From NCBI RefSeq assembly GCF_027244095.1, contig NC_069661.1:193535501-193599500 (forward strand): 64,000 nt of DNA. Direction: 5' to 3'. The notes below the pieces were generated by a model. It made no database searches and was not told the DNA's origin. It was given only the letters and a program-made list of their open reading frames with translations. The DNA comes from Hemicordylus capensis. Taxonomy: Eukaryota; Chordata; Lepidosauria; Squamata; Cordylidae. Below are positions 10,970 through 23,243 of the stretch, in pieces (position 1 is the stretch's first letter; each line of letters opens with the position of its first letter). A program made the position numbers and the translations under genes.

Positions 10970-12171
10970 GCTCTGCCTCCTCCTCCTTTGCAGCAATGAT
11001 AGCCCTCTTCTGCTTCCTCGCTCGCAGGTCACTGAACTGCTAATGGAAAGGGAGAGGAAGAAGAAATTAGGGAAGGGCATATGAATAGGGATGTGTGAAT
11101 CAATGCAGGTACAAACTGATTTGTACCCGAATCTAGCTGTTTTGGGAGATTTGGAGACAGAAGAAATTGCCCCATGGCCCATTGGCAAGATTTGGGTCCA
11201 AATCGAATTGCACCAGATTCCATTTGAATTGAACTGAGATTTGGATTCCTATTATGATTTCCCCCAGATTCCCAACTTTCTTTCCTTTTCTCTTTTTCTT
11301 TTCTTTTCTTTTAAAAAAAGCTAAGTTCTAGCCCTTGTAGAAGTGGAGTTATGGAGTAAAATGTGTGGTCACTATTTTTTCATGTTTTTGGATTATTTGC
11401 TGACTAATAAGCTTTCCTCAATGAATCTCTATGAGGATTCATTACACACCTTCATTTCTTCTGTTCATTTCGACTGTCTTTGGACAGTGCCAGCTGTCAA
11501 CTGCCATGTGCCAAATACATCCCCCTCCCACCCACAAGACAGTGGGAGCTGCCTTGGTCAAGAACTGCTTTTGATGCGGGGTGGGGGGGAGTACCAGTAA
11601 TCTTCCACTTAGGTCAGCCACCTGACCTCATAGATGGACTGCCTCTGCTTGTGGCAGAGCATGAATAAGGATATACATTTGATATGCACATGAATGCATA
11701 TCCATCTGAAGGTAATACAATGTGGATAGACTACATCCTTATTTGGATTCCTTTTCAGATAGGCATCCATGGGTATTGGATATAAACCTGTGATTTCAGA
11801 CCCAGCAAATGATAAATGTCCATAGATCTACTTATCTGGAGTGCCCACTTTCCCAAAGATCTTACAACAACACAGAGATACCTGTTGTGTTACACTGGGC
11901 CACTCCAGTCATAATGCTGGGAATCACTTAAATGAAGTTAGGCTTTGCTAACTAGGTAGAGGGAGCATGTGATTCCGTGGCCCACTTGATCTTGAATTTC
12001 AGTTAAGGGATCCCCAGTGTTATGTCTTCACCTGTCCATGATGCCAGATTATAAACTCTAGAGCCCAGGCCAAAGTTTCCACCATAAATCATGCACTTCA
12101 GGAAGGAAGGTGCCATTGGCACCATCATTGCATGGTGATTGGTTATTGTCCTAATAACACTCACTTGGGGG
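10969..12171. other. Mostly unique; candidate left end of foldback hAT family at 11086
   Basis: TAGGGATGTGTGAATC at 11086 matches the terminal motif of the foldback hAT family (TAGGGRTGTGCA). The following text (GATTTGTACCCGAATC, GATTTGGGTCCAAATCG) has the same style of interior. No right end or 8-bp duplication was found, so the extent is unknown. Confidence 0.35.
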
Positions 12172-12645
12172 TAGTACAATAGGAGTATGCATGAAACCAT
12201 TTCCAGCCATTCGTTTTGGATTTGGAGAAAATTTGAACCAAACTGCCGGTCCATAAATTGGTTTGGTCAAACCAGCTGATGGTCTGAGGGGCTATGCTTG
12301 TAAAGGGGAATCCAGTGAGGAGAATCCTGTCTTTAAAAGACTAATAAGGGCATCCAGGGGTGGGGCAGTGAGACGGCACCTTATCGCCAGTGCTGCCACT
12401 GGCTCCTCTAAACCCCAGTACGCCCCCACAAGCAGTGCAACCCACTGGATTTGGCTTTACAAGCATACACTTTACTCTTGAACCCTTTACTCTTGAACTG
12501 TCAAACTGGTTCAATCCAGTCCATAATGGACCAAGTTTGGTTCGAACTCAGACTGGCCATCCTATTTTTGAGACTGGTCCAGTTAGAGTTCAAACTGGTC
12601 AAACCGAGTCATTTCGGACCAGTTCTGCACACCCCTATAGTACAA
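12172..12645. mobile_element. Foldback-type hAT element with 8-bp target duplication
   Basis: The element itself is 12180-12637 (458 bp). Its ends are TAGGAGTATGCATGAA and, reversed, TAGGGGTGTGCAGAAC. Both sides carry the identical 8-mer TAGTACAA (12172-12179 and 12638-12645), the target-site duplication length of hAT transposons. The interior includes GAACCAAACTG/CAGTTAGAGTTC-style subterminal repeats and no transposase. It is the best-defined member of this family in the window. Confidence 0.88.
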
Positions 12646-13150
12646 GTACAGCACTAGTTTAACAAATAGTTTGAAAAAGCCTACAAATTAATTTTTTGTT
12701 CTGGTTCATGACAAAGCAGTGCACTGGAATATCTGTTCACCAAGCAATGCCCTATTATGCTTTGTAGTTTGGGTAATGGTACAAACTCCTTAGGTTTGTG
12801 TGAAACTCTTATATGGAGTTAACTGTAAACCAAGGGGGTTCCCACACAAAAATCACTGGAAACACTGCAAACTGACAGCAGCACCGCATGTTGGATTGTA
12901 GCCTCATGCTATCAAATTGAAGCACAATAAAGGAAGAAAATAAGAAATGAATTAATCCTAGTCAGGCAATCCTACAGAATTTCCAGATACATGTTCACCT
13001 GTATTAGGCAGGTCTTTAACATAACTATGCAAATGACATTTAAGAGCAGATGGTGAACAAAAGAAACATTTTTATTTCTTCCAATAAAATTTACATTTAT
13101 GCAAATTTAATGGGACCAAAACAAACATACTCCAAATCCCACAATGCCCT
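12646..13150. other. Unique sequence
   Basis: No recognisable element is seen. Confidence 0.4.
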
Positions 13151-14525
13151 TGTTGCGAGCAGGCTGCAGTGCCCCTCCCAACTTAGCCAACAGAGGCTAC
13201 CCCTAGTTTGGTTCTGAGGTCATAGAGCAATCGGGAGTGATGAGGAGAAGAGACGCCACAGACAGCTGTAGTTTTATAAACTTTATTAAGGCAAATGGTA
13301 CAACTGAGCAATTAAGCATGCAAGCAAAATTAATCAATTGGTTTTCTTCCCCATCGTAGTGTAGTGTGTTCAGTAACAGCTAAAATCATTTTTCTTTCAC
13401 TAGAAATGAATAGTAGCAGAAAGCATTTTCTTTCTTACTAGCAATGACCCTGTGTGTGGGGGGTGGGGGAGAGAAGCTGACAGGCTGAAGAAGAGACAGA
13501 GACTTTTCTGAGAGGCAGAAGAGAAAGAGATCCATAGGACAGAAAGGGGAGGGAGGGAGGGAGGGTAGTTGGACAGGGATGTTAGTTTAGATGCTGCTGG
13601 ACTGAAAGCACACCTGCAGGTATATTTACTGGTTCTTGTAGGTCTGCGTCAGTTGTAGGACTCAGGGATGAAGATTTTGGAAAGTGCAGGGAGGTGTTCA
13701 CCTGTCTAGGTGTCTTGGCAGAGTATTCGGGTATGCAGGGATGGAAGCCACTCTGATCTTAGAGACTGTGTTAATTCCAGCAATCTGCTAGGCCCGAGTA
13801 CCTTCACCGGATAGGGGTCACATGCTACCCCTCCCATGGAGTGAGAGCATGTCTTCCCTTCCCTTGTGTGAGCGGGGGAGTCCCTCTTTATACCTTCCTC
13901 CTGGTCTGTTGTCCATATTTCATATCAGAAACAGTCATATCAATCTCTCTGTGTCTCCAGTCTGATGTAAACAACCCCCGGTTCCACCTGCCGGACTCTC
14001 TCACCATATTTGGTCAAGGAGTCTACCAATCTTGGGGTGCATATCCAGCACTTATTTACAGACTCAGATGGAGCTGTTCTGTCCAGATTGACAAGTTTGT
14101 GGTCATTTTAGAGAAGGGTTGGTGCCTCTCAGTCCAGGGAAATGGTTTAAAAGATAGCATGCAAAGACGGTCAGCAACTAACTGTGTGAATATAATGTAC
14201 CCCTAAAATATGTAGGTAGCTGATATCTATGTGTGGTTTCCTAAGACCTTCTAAATGTGATTACTCTTAGCAGATTTCAAGCTAGTTCCCACGATTTCCC
14301 CTTAGCATAGCACAATGCACAAACAAGCTTCAAGGCACAGAGGGGCGAGTCATCCCCTCTTGTCAGGCCTTGACTAGAATAAACCATTCCATTCAGTTAC
14401 TTTGGCTCAGCAGAACCAAAGTCCACACTCTAGTTCCTTGCAAAACAGCAATCCCAGATACAGGCCTAAGCTTAGCCTTTTGGGCCTGCAAAGCTGGCCC
14501 CAATCCCACCAGTCTGTTCACCACA
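13151..14525 (-). mobile_element. Solo LTR of an endogenous-retrovirus-like element (fossil)
   Basis: On the minus strand it begins TGTGGTGAACAGAC and ends CTCGCAACA, the usual TG...CA borders. It is flanked by a 4-bp direct repeat, CCCT (13147-13150 and 14526-14529), as expected after integration. On the same strand a TATA-like box lies near 13888 and an AATAAA signal near 13285, giving a plausible U3-R-U5 order. No internal coding region is attached, so it is a solo LTR, probably left by recombination between two LTRs. The exact family is not recognised. A Ty3/Gypsy origin cannot be excluded. Confidence 0.7.
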
Positions 14526-14529
14526 CCCT

Positions 14530-15609
14530 AAAGATAGAAATTTGTCTGAAGGGCCATTAGCATCTTCTCGTTTGCCTGAGTGGCTTTCTGTCTGCAGGGC
14601 GAAACATAACTTCTCTATTTCTTGTAATAAAATAATAGCTTTTAGATGCCAGCTATCACCTTTGATATGTTTACTTGTTAAGTCTGGCTTCAGCAGTTTT
14701 AGAGACAGAAAAAACCCTGTTTTTACCTTGCTTTAAATAATAGGGAGGAAAAGTTGAAAAAGAAAAAGGATAAAGTCATATACATGTTGGCAGCAAAAGA
14801 AACGTTGCCACAAAACTTTAATTTTGACCTGGTAGAATTTTATGTTGGGTTTAGTAAAATTTTCCATCTCCTCACTTTCTTAACAGAACCATTTTCTATC
14901 ATTAAAATTCCACCGGAGGCTTTTAAAAAGAAATGTATTTCTACCACAGGGCAGTTACAGAAAGATCTACACCTGTAATTTGCTCCTTATATTTAACACT
15001 CAGGGGCTTACGGTCACCTTGAACAGGAAGACGTATTTCTAAACGATGCCAGTTAATAGATGCCCTATTGAGACTCACTATCCTCCCACTTAATCTCATT
15101 TTGTAATGCATTCCATACCATGAGAATCACTCTCAGGTGCCTCATAAATAGCCTTTTGGGAAGTATTGATGGGTTTGCTGACTACAGCTGAGAATTTGAA
15201 ATAATCTTTGTGCTAATGAAAGCAGGGGGGAAACCCCATGGACCATCTGAAAATGATAATGCTTATTTATAACTTCTTTTGAATCCTCATTAGGTAAAAA
15301 CCAGCACAGCTTACTTCATTTATACCACACATATTCACTAAAGATTCATTGCCATAACCAGCAAAATTGTTGCCATATCATTCCCAGATTGTTGACTTTA
15401 TTGTTCATGGTAGCATCTAGGCAGTGGGTCCTTCTCTAATAAGAGCATGTCACTCATGCGATTTCCATAATCCTTATCCACACTCTTTCAGTATTAAGAA
15501 TTGATTGTGCTAGTTCTAGGGCCTAATTCTATCTAGGGCCGACGAATCCTAGATCTAGGGCCTAATAATCCCGTGTCTCTAATATCTGCCCAATTATATA
15601 AGATGCTGC
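14530..15609. other. Unique sequence
   Basis: No element is recognised. 15524-15575 has a short repeat of TCTAGGGCCTAAT. About 15150-15300 is AT-rich, non-repetitive and could be a conserved noncoding element. Confidence 0.35.
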
Positions 15610-15690
15610 TGTTTGTTTGTTTGTTTGTTTGTTTATTATTAAAACTTTTATACTGCCATTCCAAAAGGCTCAGGGCGGTTTTCAGTGCCA
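15610..15690 (-). mobile_element. LINE or SINE 3' tail
   Basis: A (GTTT)n run is followed by TTTTATACTGCCATTCC and GGCTCAGGGCGGTTT, the reverse of an L2-type or SINE-type end. Confidence 0.6.
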
Positions 15691-15896
15691 GTGCTCAACT
15701 CTGATATGTGAAGTAATACTAAAGTGTGTACCTTTGAGCACATGCTTGGTCTTTCTTTTTCCTACCAAATAATGTGACACTAGGCATCTGGGAACAGAAA
15801 TAAGAATTTCCTGGTTAAAGGGCATGACCTGTAGGTGGGTTTGAGCCTTGGCGTGTATTTTTCTCACAACTTTAATATTGTATCCACATATACATG

Positions 15897-15955
15897 CATG
15901 ATGTATACACAGTGCACAATGTATACACACTGCACGATGTATACACAGTACACTT
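15897..15955. repeat. Short tandem repeat, about 19-bp unit
   Basis: About three copies of a unit like ATGTATACACAGTGCAC. Confidence 0.8.
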
Positions 15956-16917
15956 CAAGACTATTTACACCAGTTACTTCTAGCTGTCTTTGAAAGTATG
16001 TTTTTCTGACCTGATGAAACACATTCAATGGTAGCATATCTCATCTCTTTGTTTTCTGATGTGGCTGTAAAATCAGCAAGGAAATGGTTCAATGTAGGCA
16101 ATTTAATTTAACATCTTATCTTAGATAGGTGACTTTGTGTCTTTGTTTTCATCTTCCTCACAGCTTTGACAAAACTATAAAAAAGACTGGTTGTAATAAA
16201 TTGGCAATGGTGTGAATGCCACCCTTGACACCATATAGCCAGACTAGAGGATAAGGCCGTTCTTGTCATTTCAGTGGCTACTCTTGTATTTCATTCGGTG
16301 CCTTCTTACATACTATATCTGCAAATTTATATTCATGACGTACTGAATGGTTCATGAAACTGGGAATGAGTTACAGAACTTCTTCCCTCCAGTCATTGAT
16401 CTGAAGCTTACTTGGACTCCAGTAGTTACCAAAACTAATTAAAATCCAACAAATGTTTAACCAATGTAACATGAGAGGTCATTATAACTGGAATGGTTGA
16501 TAGCTGTTTCAGCAGAGCCCAAGAATTTAAATTAATGTGGATTTCCAGAGGTAGGGTCTCCAAAGTGAATTCCAGGTGCTATATTACTTCTGTAGCAATT
16601 ACTACTTACTTTCTCGATTAGCAAATTCCTCATACTGCCACCATCTCTTATCCAGCCTCCTCCTGTTTTTCAATCTGGTTTTTCCTTTGTGGAGTTTTTG
16701 GACTGAAGCTTTCAACATAAATTAATGTTGTTGATCATTTGTAGGATATTTTAGAATACACAATGTTTCAAAATCAATGTTTCTATTCTTATATTTGTTT
16801 AGTGAAATGAGGCTGAAATGTAAGCAAATATATAACCCTGTCAACTTGTTCCTACTGTGGCTTTTGAACCCAGGTTTTTCTGTTCACAGGAAGCTCTCAC
16901 TGGGCCCTGTTAGATGC
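15956..16917. other. Unique sequence
   Basis: No recognisable element is seen. Confidence 0.4.
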
Positions 16918-17270
16918 AATGCAAATCCAGGTTTGATTTGTTGGAGATGAACTTCCAGTGCATCGACCTTTTGCATCAACTGTCCTAATGACCACTGGGG
17001 CATTGGGAGTAGAGACAGTGAGTCAGGGTCTCCCTATCTGTCCCTACTCTATGACCCCTGAACTGACTCTGCAGCACTTCCTGTGCTGAGTCACAATCCT
17101 TCCTTTCCTCCTAGAGAGCAGATGGAAACATCTCTCTCTCTCTCCTTACCTATCTACTATGTAGTCCTTTAGATTAGATATAGGTCTTTCCTGTCTAAGT
17201 GTATTTAACCAATAAATGTTTAGTGTTTAGTCACACAAGGATCTCCATGTGTTTTCTCTAAATAGCTGCA
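16918..17270 (+). mobile_element. LTR-like repeat, copy 1 (fossil)
   Basis: It shares clear similarity with the inverse of 35195-35590: GCATTGGGAGTAGAG, CTCTATGACCCCTG, TTTCCTCCTAGAGAG, TAGGTCTTTCCT and CTCCATG in the same order. An AATAAA lies at 17211-17216, near the 3' end. The size and the signal fit a solo LTR. Borders are approximate and no target duplication was seen. Confidence 0.45.
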
Positions 17271-18298
17271 ATATCCAAACCATCCTCTGCTACCTACTCT
17301 GTAACTGGAGTGTGTGCTCATTCCTTAGTGCTCTGCTGTTTTACCTATTGTGGGTAAAAATCAACAATCTCTAACGTGATTTTACTCCAATATCTAAAAA
17401 GAAGCAGAGATTGACTCTGCTGATGATGCTCCACACAGCTCCTCCCTTTGGCTAGTCCTTTCGAACTCATCCCAGAGTTCCAAGTCTACCCAATTCCTGG
17501 CAATGCTTTGTCCTGTCACTCCCTGCCTTACCATTGGTCACCAGCTTGGCGTGGGCGTGGAAAAGCTGCACAAGCCACTTGGACCCTTTTTGCCCATCCT
17601 AAGCTGCTCTCAACTGGTCAGAGCCTAGCTGTGGTGTGGCTATAGAAAGATGGGAAGCTTGCAGCTATCTTGTCAGGTCAGAGCTTACTTGTAATAGTTT
17701 TGCCAATAAAGTGGCCTCAGTTAATGAGAAAGGTGAGTTAACTGTCCCTTCCCCCCATGTGTTCCATAGCATTATGCTGTTAGAAGAAGATAGTGATCCC
17801 CTTTCTTAATGAAATGGGATAAGAAAGTATCCTCGAAGTACAAGAGGAATCTGAAATGGCCAGTCAGAAGTTAGGTTATGATAGGAGCGTTGATACTTGC
17901 ACTTATGAAACTTTGCTTTGCAGCAGGTTAGAGAGAAAGGATGACACAGCATCCTAACACATAAAGCTGCTCACAGCTTGCTTTCAGCTCCTGGAGTCAC
18001 CCTGCCTTTCTTCCCACTCCCTGAAAATCCTGGTCAGTGCCTGCACCCAGCATGCAGCAGTTTGGGAGAACTGCTGTTGTGGACTGCTTATGGTAGTAGT
18101 GATATCAGTAGTTGCTAGGCAGGGTTTGTCCATGCATGTCCAGAGGAGAAACCATGGAGAGGTTGGCTGCTGAGAGTGGCTGCCGAGAGTAATCATATTA
18201 CTTGGCCTTCCCCTTGGTAGCAGCAGCACATTCTTACTGCCCAGGCACTGCACTCCAATTGGCTCTGACCCCAGGGGGGTGGGAATGAAGATCATGCA
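17271..18298. other. Mostly unique; weak LTR-like stretch
   Basis: About 17440-17730 has ATTGG, CTATAGAAAG and CCAATAAAG in the order expected of a promoter and polyadenylation signal, which might be a decayed LTR. No borders were found. The rest shows nothing. Confidence 0.25.
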
Positions 18299-18299
18299 T

Positions 18300-18338
<39 letters not shown>

Positions 18339-18341
18339 TTT
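18299..18341. repeat. (TTTA)n microsatellite
   Basis: About ten TTTA units. It may be the tail of a lost LINE. Confidence 0.95.
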
Positions 18342-18770
18342 TCTGTGTAAAGGCACATTTAGCAGAAAAGGGATATTTTATCTAACATGGACCAAATAAA
18401 ACAGGTAATGTTTTAACTGTAATTCCCAGTTGGAATCTGGGCGTGCGGCGCCCTCGAAAATGCAGGGCCCGTAGCAAATGCTACATTTGCTACTACATTA
18501 ATCCGCCATAGCACACTGCGCTGCTGGGGATGGGCACCACAGTGCTCTGTGAGGAGAAAGCAGGAAGGAGCACTGCAGTGAACAGCATGAGTGCAGAGGA
18601 CTGCAGCAGCAGGAGTTGCTGGCTGGTAGGGGAGGGGAGGGGAGGCAGGGGGAAGCCAGCAAGATGGCCCCTGAGTCAGGGCTGTGCATCTCCAGGCTCT
18701 GGAGGCAGGGAAGGGTGTGTTCTCGATTTGCGCCTGCCCAATTATAGCTCCATCCTGGCACCTTTAGACA

Positions 18771-18960
18771 TGGGTGTGCACAAACTGTTCAATGACAAAC
18801 CAGTTCACATCAAACCGGGCTAATTAGCGGCTTAATCACAAACCAAACTGGGGCCGGTTTGGCCCGCGATCGAACTAGACAAAGCCCAGTTTGATGTGAA
18901 CCAGTTCAATATCGAAGGGTGAGGGAGGCGGCGGGCGGAGAGCAGCAATAAAGGTTGTTT
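18771..18960. mobile_element. Fragment of foldback hAT family
   Basis: TGGGTGTGCACAAACTG at about 18771 matches the family terminal motif. Arms of about 30 bp (CCAGTTCACATCAAACCGGG at about 18803 and its inverse near 18890-18910) form a hairpin. The right end was not found. Confidence 0.6.
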
Positions 18961-19465
18961 AAGGTGCTTACCAGCTCCTCACCACTTGCCGCTGCTCACT
19001 GCCCCCTAGTACACCCCAATTGCCTCTGGAAATAGCCATTGAAACAAGCTGCCTATAAGGCAGCGGCACAGTTCCACTGCGACGTGAGATTGGGGTTCCA
19101 GCTGGCAAAGGGGGCCAGCTGATTGAAACACCTCCTGAAAATGAGAAAGCATCCGCTATGCCATTTTGGAAGCCCAGCACATGCCTGGCCAAAACCAAAA
19201 TGTTTATGGCGCAGACACTGCAATTCAAAAGCCCACACAAGGACCATAATCCTGGCTGACTTAGAAGACTGAGAATTTATAACCAGTGGTTTACCTAGAT
19301 AATTTTGGAGGACCTAAAGGCCTTTGGAGCCCCCCACCACTAAAGGCCTTTGGAGGCCTTCCTCTACTACTAGTTAAACATCATCCCACCCCCACACGTC
19401 CCACACGTTTTTAACACGTCGATTCTTGAGGACACAAATAGCAACTGAACTCACAATAATGTAAG

Positions 19466-19466
<1 letters not shown>

Positions 19467-19497
<31 letters not shown>
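19467..19497. repeat. (ATCT)n microsatellite
   Basis: About seven units inside the 3.4-kb insertion. Confidence 0.95.
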
Positions 19498-20439
19498 GGT
19501 GTATCCGTCACTAATTCCATGTGTGGCAGCTCTGGTGAGAGTATGTGAGCAAGCTGCTGGCAGGGGGAGAGGAAAGTGGTGGCAGACAGGCTTGTGGGCG
19601 AGGGGAAAAAGAAAACAGCGGCAGGGGGAAAGAAAGCAATGGTGGGCGGGGAATAAAAACACTGTGGGTGGGCGGGGAAAAGAAAGTGGCGGGCGGGCAG
19701 GGAATAAAAATAGGGGGCTGAGAACAGAGGGGAAACCAAGGGTGGGGAAGAGGGGGGGAAACTAGAAGTGCAGATGCTCTGCACTCGGCCCAGCTAGTAC
19801 TGTATAAAACAAATATGCATTAGCAGAAACATTTCAACACACAACATATCCCCATCCCAGATATTTCTTTACCCATTCCCCCCTCTGTCTCTAAAGGATC
19901 CAGTATTTAAGCAACTGAATCTTCAAGAATGTAAAGATGTTAAAAACAAGGCAATTGGGGGTGGTTGTTTTTGCGGGGGGAGATGGGATTTTTGCTGCTT
20001 TTTAATGCAACTTGGGGGCTTGGTGGGGAAGAATTCTACAATATAGCAGCTACAAAGTTATAAAAGGTTCACATTTTACTACCCAGTTTCAGTCATGTTC
20101 ACTCAGAAGTAAGTCTTCCATTCCTCACATTAACAAGTTTATGTATCATGACAGCACACTGGAGCCTAGCTAAGAAGAAGGGCAGGTGGCCACTGCATAG
20201 ATAAGCTTCCCATTCCTCAATCTGTGGATCCAGCATATACAGTAGCAAGACACTTCACATGCTCTGTACCACTCACTGTGTTGTGTTCTCTCCCTCCATC
20301 TCTCTTCTCAAATAGGACTGAGAACTCACACTGGAACAACCTTAGAGTGGAGACCAACTGTAACTTCATCCATGCCCTCCCCATAGAACACATCTCCTTA
20401 CTCAAATATAGCGCAACACCAGTTTGTATCTCAGCAGGG

Positions 20440-20620
20440 TATTTATGAATTTAAGATGTTTTACCCCATTGTGCATCACATTGCATTTGCTTACATCAAA
20501 TCTGATTTGCCATTTTGTTGCTCATTTACCCATCTAACATATTCTGCAGTAAAAACTGATGCAAAGTGCTCATGTAGCTTCTCTGCAACTTTTTAAAATT
20601 CAGTGCTCTAGTCACTGAAG
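20440..20620. other. Possible old interspersed repeat inside the 3.4-kb insertion
   Basis: ATTGCATTTGCTTACATC..GATTTGCCATTTTGTTGC and AAAACTGATGCAAAGTGC resemble phrases that I associate with widespread reptile repeats. The family was not identified. Confidence 0.3.
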
Positions 20621-22918
20621 TAATTGGAGGTTTAGCCATGAGGAACAAGAAGAAAGGGTAAATAGAGAGAAAAGAAGCTGCACAAGAAACAAACAGTGAA
20701 GGGATTTAAAAATTAAAAAGTACCAAGCTGCTTAGTTTGGGTAACAGAAAATGAAAATTGCTCCCTCCACCACTAGCTTTCCTGTCCCAACAAGGAGAAA
20801 CCCAAATGCCAAAGTAGCCTGTAACTCAACTTGTGGTTGCAAACAAGAAAAGAGAGTAATGGTGTGCACTGGGAAGGGAAACTAAAGGGCCATGCAAATG
20901 AGGAATGAGACTGGCTGGGAAATCCATATACAGTGTGACCATAGGAACTCCATGCCACCGCCCCTCCCCAAAAGTTTAAAAAAAACAACACCACTGAACC
21001 CAACCCAGGCAGCTAAAACAGGGCTTTTGTTTACATGAATCACTTTCCTACCCGAGGCTGGTGCTCAAGCAGAACTGACCAGTACCATCCTGTCTGCTCT
21101 TCCAGGAGCTGCTGCTGCTACCCCTCTAATCCCTCCCCCTGACCCCACTGCATATTCTGCTTCTGCTGTTGGAACTTTGCCACACCAATCAGCTCCAGAA
21201 GAAGCAACAGGCGGGCATCATCAGTTAAGTGCATATAGCTGATTAATTTACAGTAAACTTTAGCTAGTCCCAGATTCAGACTGCTGCTTGCATCCCTCCA
21301 AAAGCACAGCTTCCTCCTCTCCAAGGATCAAAGGCTATGGGAATCAGTCAGTAGGGAATTCAGATTCAGGCAGAGTTTTGGACGCTCCAGCTTGTTCTCC
21401 CACCATTTGCCCCATGCACAGCAGAAGCAACAGAGAGAAGTGGTGCCTGTGGCTGACATCCCCACCTTTTCAAACTAAGACACTGACTCCCAATGCCTTT
21501 GATCCTTGGCGAGAAGGAAGGAAGCGTGTGCCTTGTGCCCTGGAGGAGACAAAAGAAAAATACTTTCTGGAGGAAGGTGGCTGGCTGGAGCTGCAGGCAG
21601 CCTTGGGAAAGCAACACATAAGGCGAGGAAGAAATGAAAAAGGAGGAAGTTAGAACCAAGGGGAGCTCCCTATCCCTTCTCCCTCTCGCTGGCTTCAGCC
21701 TCCACACGGTTTGCAAGTTGCATTGGAGCCAAAGCCAGCAGGTGGGAGGGGATTAGGCAGCTCACACCCATTTACTCTCTGGACTCTTCACTTACTTTCC
21801 TCTCTCCAGTCTCCAGTAGCCTTTCTTTCTCTTCCCTGCCTGCTTGCTGCTGCAAAGGGATTAGCACGCTTGTTGTTGTCCCCCGCCCCCCGCCCCGTGC
21901 TTCCTGGGGCAGGGAGAAGTACCGGTTCAGCCACACTCCTACACCGCTGTACTGCCCCTCGCCCTCCCCCCCCATGAAAGAGAAAAGGAGCAACTCATTG
22001 AAAAGATCCCATCCCTACAAGATGCTGCTTTGCCCGCCCTGCACGCTGGTCTGCAGGGAGGAGAAACAGCTGCTGCCACCATGACCATTATTGCTGCTAA
22101 GCATGTGAGGCTGGGCAGAGGAGCAGGGCTGGAACTTGTGTGCACGTGGTTAGCAGCACATGGAGGCCCAGCCCACTGGGCAGCACAGAGAGAAGCACAT
22201 GGCCGCTGGGGCTGGCGGCAGGGCCTAGTGGATCACAGCAGCTTTTCTTTTCTGTTTGTTGCGAGCTGTTAGCAGTGGCAATGTGGCCTCCCCGCAACCA
22301 CCACTGGAGGCCCCCTACCCACCCCACTCGCCAGCAACACACACTCTGCACCACTGGTGGTGCAGCCTCCCCGCCGCCACTGGAGGTACCCCGGGTGCCC
22401 CACCCCCAACACTGTGGCAGCACGGCCTCCTTGCCACAATTGGAGGGCTCCCGCCCAATGGCACTCAGAAGTACAGGGACATTAGGAGGGTCCCCCCCAC
22501 GGGCGGGGCAGGCCAGCAGAAGCACATGTTGGCTGGCCCACCACCATTTCAGAAGCCAAGCAGGTGGGCGGGCCATGGCAGAGACCCCAGGGGGAATGTT
22601 CGGGAGGCCCCCAGACCTGGAGTCCAAGGTCTGATCCTAAGTGCGCCCCTGTTTATAACATGAACAATGGCCTGGTTGTCACACCAAAATTCAACCACAG
22701 AGTTCCTATGTGAATCAGCCCAAATGTGAACTGCCAACACAATAGGGAGAACTCCAGAAAGGTGAGGTCCCTAGTAATACCCAGCGCCACTCGCTCCAGT
22801 CAACAATGGTCATACCAGTGGTCCTGAAAGTACACCCCAAGGTCAAGGCCATCGGAGTATACTTGAAGGCTGACCTCTAACAAAAGCTCCTGATGGCAGA
22901 AAGACACACCACTGAAAG

Positions 22919-23243
22919 AGTCTAGACAGGGGCGTAGCAAGGTTGGAGTTGGCCCAGAAACAAGATTTTAAAATGGGCCCTCCCTCACTGAAGCTCAGCT
23001 CATGAAGTGCCACAATAGAATGATGCAAGTCATTTAATGGTACTAGAGAAAGGCATGCTGTTCTGGTAGCTCCAGGTCTTAACACCCACATCAGTTTTGG
23101 AGGATGAATACAACCAAAGGAAGCCCAGGTGGGTGTGCAGCTGGGGGAGTCAGTCATGTGACTTGCCTCTGCCCCCCCCAGGCAGTGGGCCCCCAGACAA
23201 CTGTCTCCCCTTGCCCTATTGTAGTTACACCCCCGAGTCTAGA
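22919..23243. mobile_element. Small non-autonomous hAT element (309 bp)
   Basis: The element is 22927-23235, with ends CAGGGGCGTAGCAAGG and, reversed, CGGGGGTGTAACTAC. It is flanked by AGTCTAGA on both sides (22919-22926 and 23236-23243). It lies inside the DIRS fossil and has no coding capacity. Confidence 0.9.

Larger units (their letters stand above)
19276..22659. mobile_element. 3.4-kb hAT-ended insertion in the DIRS fossil
   Basis: The element is 19284-22651. It is flanked by an identical 8-mer, TTTATAAC (19276-19283 and 22652-22659). The left end CAGTGGTTTACCTAGATAAT and the following AATTTTGGAGGACC..AAAGGCCTTTGGAG match the left end of the 237-bp hAT element at 46679. The right end reads TAAGTGCGCCCCTG. 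The DIRS RNase H region lies on both sides, which independently supports a single insertion. The interior holds an (ATCT)n run (19467-19497), other old repeats and GC-rich sequence at 21.9-22.6 kb, and no recognisable transposase. It is far longer than its relatives here, so it probably holds nested or captured DNA. Confidence 0.75.

Noticed and set aside
13841-14206. 121-codon frame as a gene
   Set aside because: It lies within the solo LTR, on the strand opposite to its signals, and has no motif.
19499-19765. 88-codon frame
   Set aside because: It is a Gly/Lys/Arg-rich translation of purine-rich repeats with no conserved motif.
21288-21716. 121- and 116-codon frames as a possible transposase in the 3.4-kb insertion
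   Set aside because: No hAT transposase motif (no BED finger, no dimerisation region) is visible in either frame.
22097-22634. Overlapping long open frames on both strands (176 and 164 codons)
   Set aside because: They are GC-rich, low-complexity and mutually overlapping inside the 3.4-kb insertion, which is typical of chance frames lacking stops.
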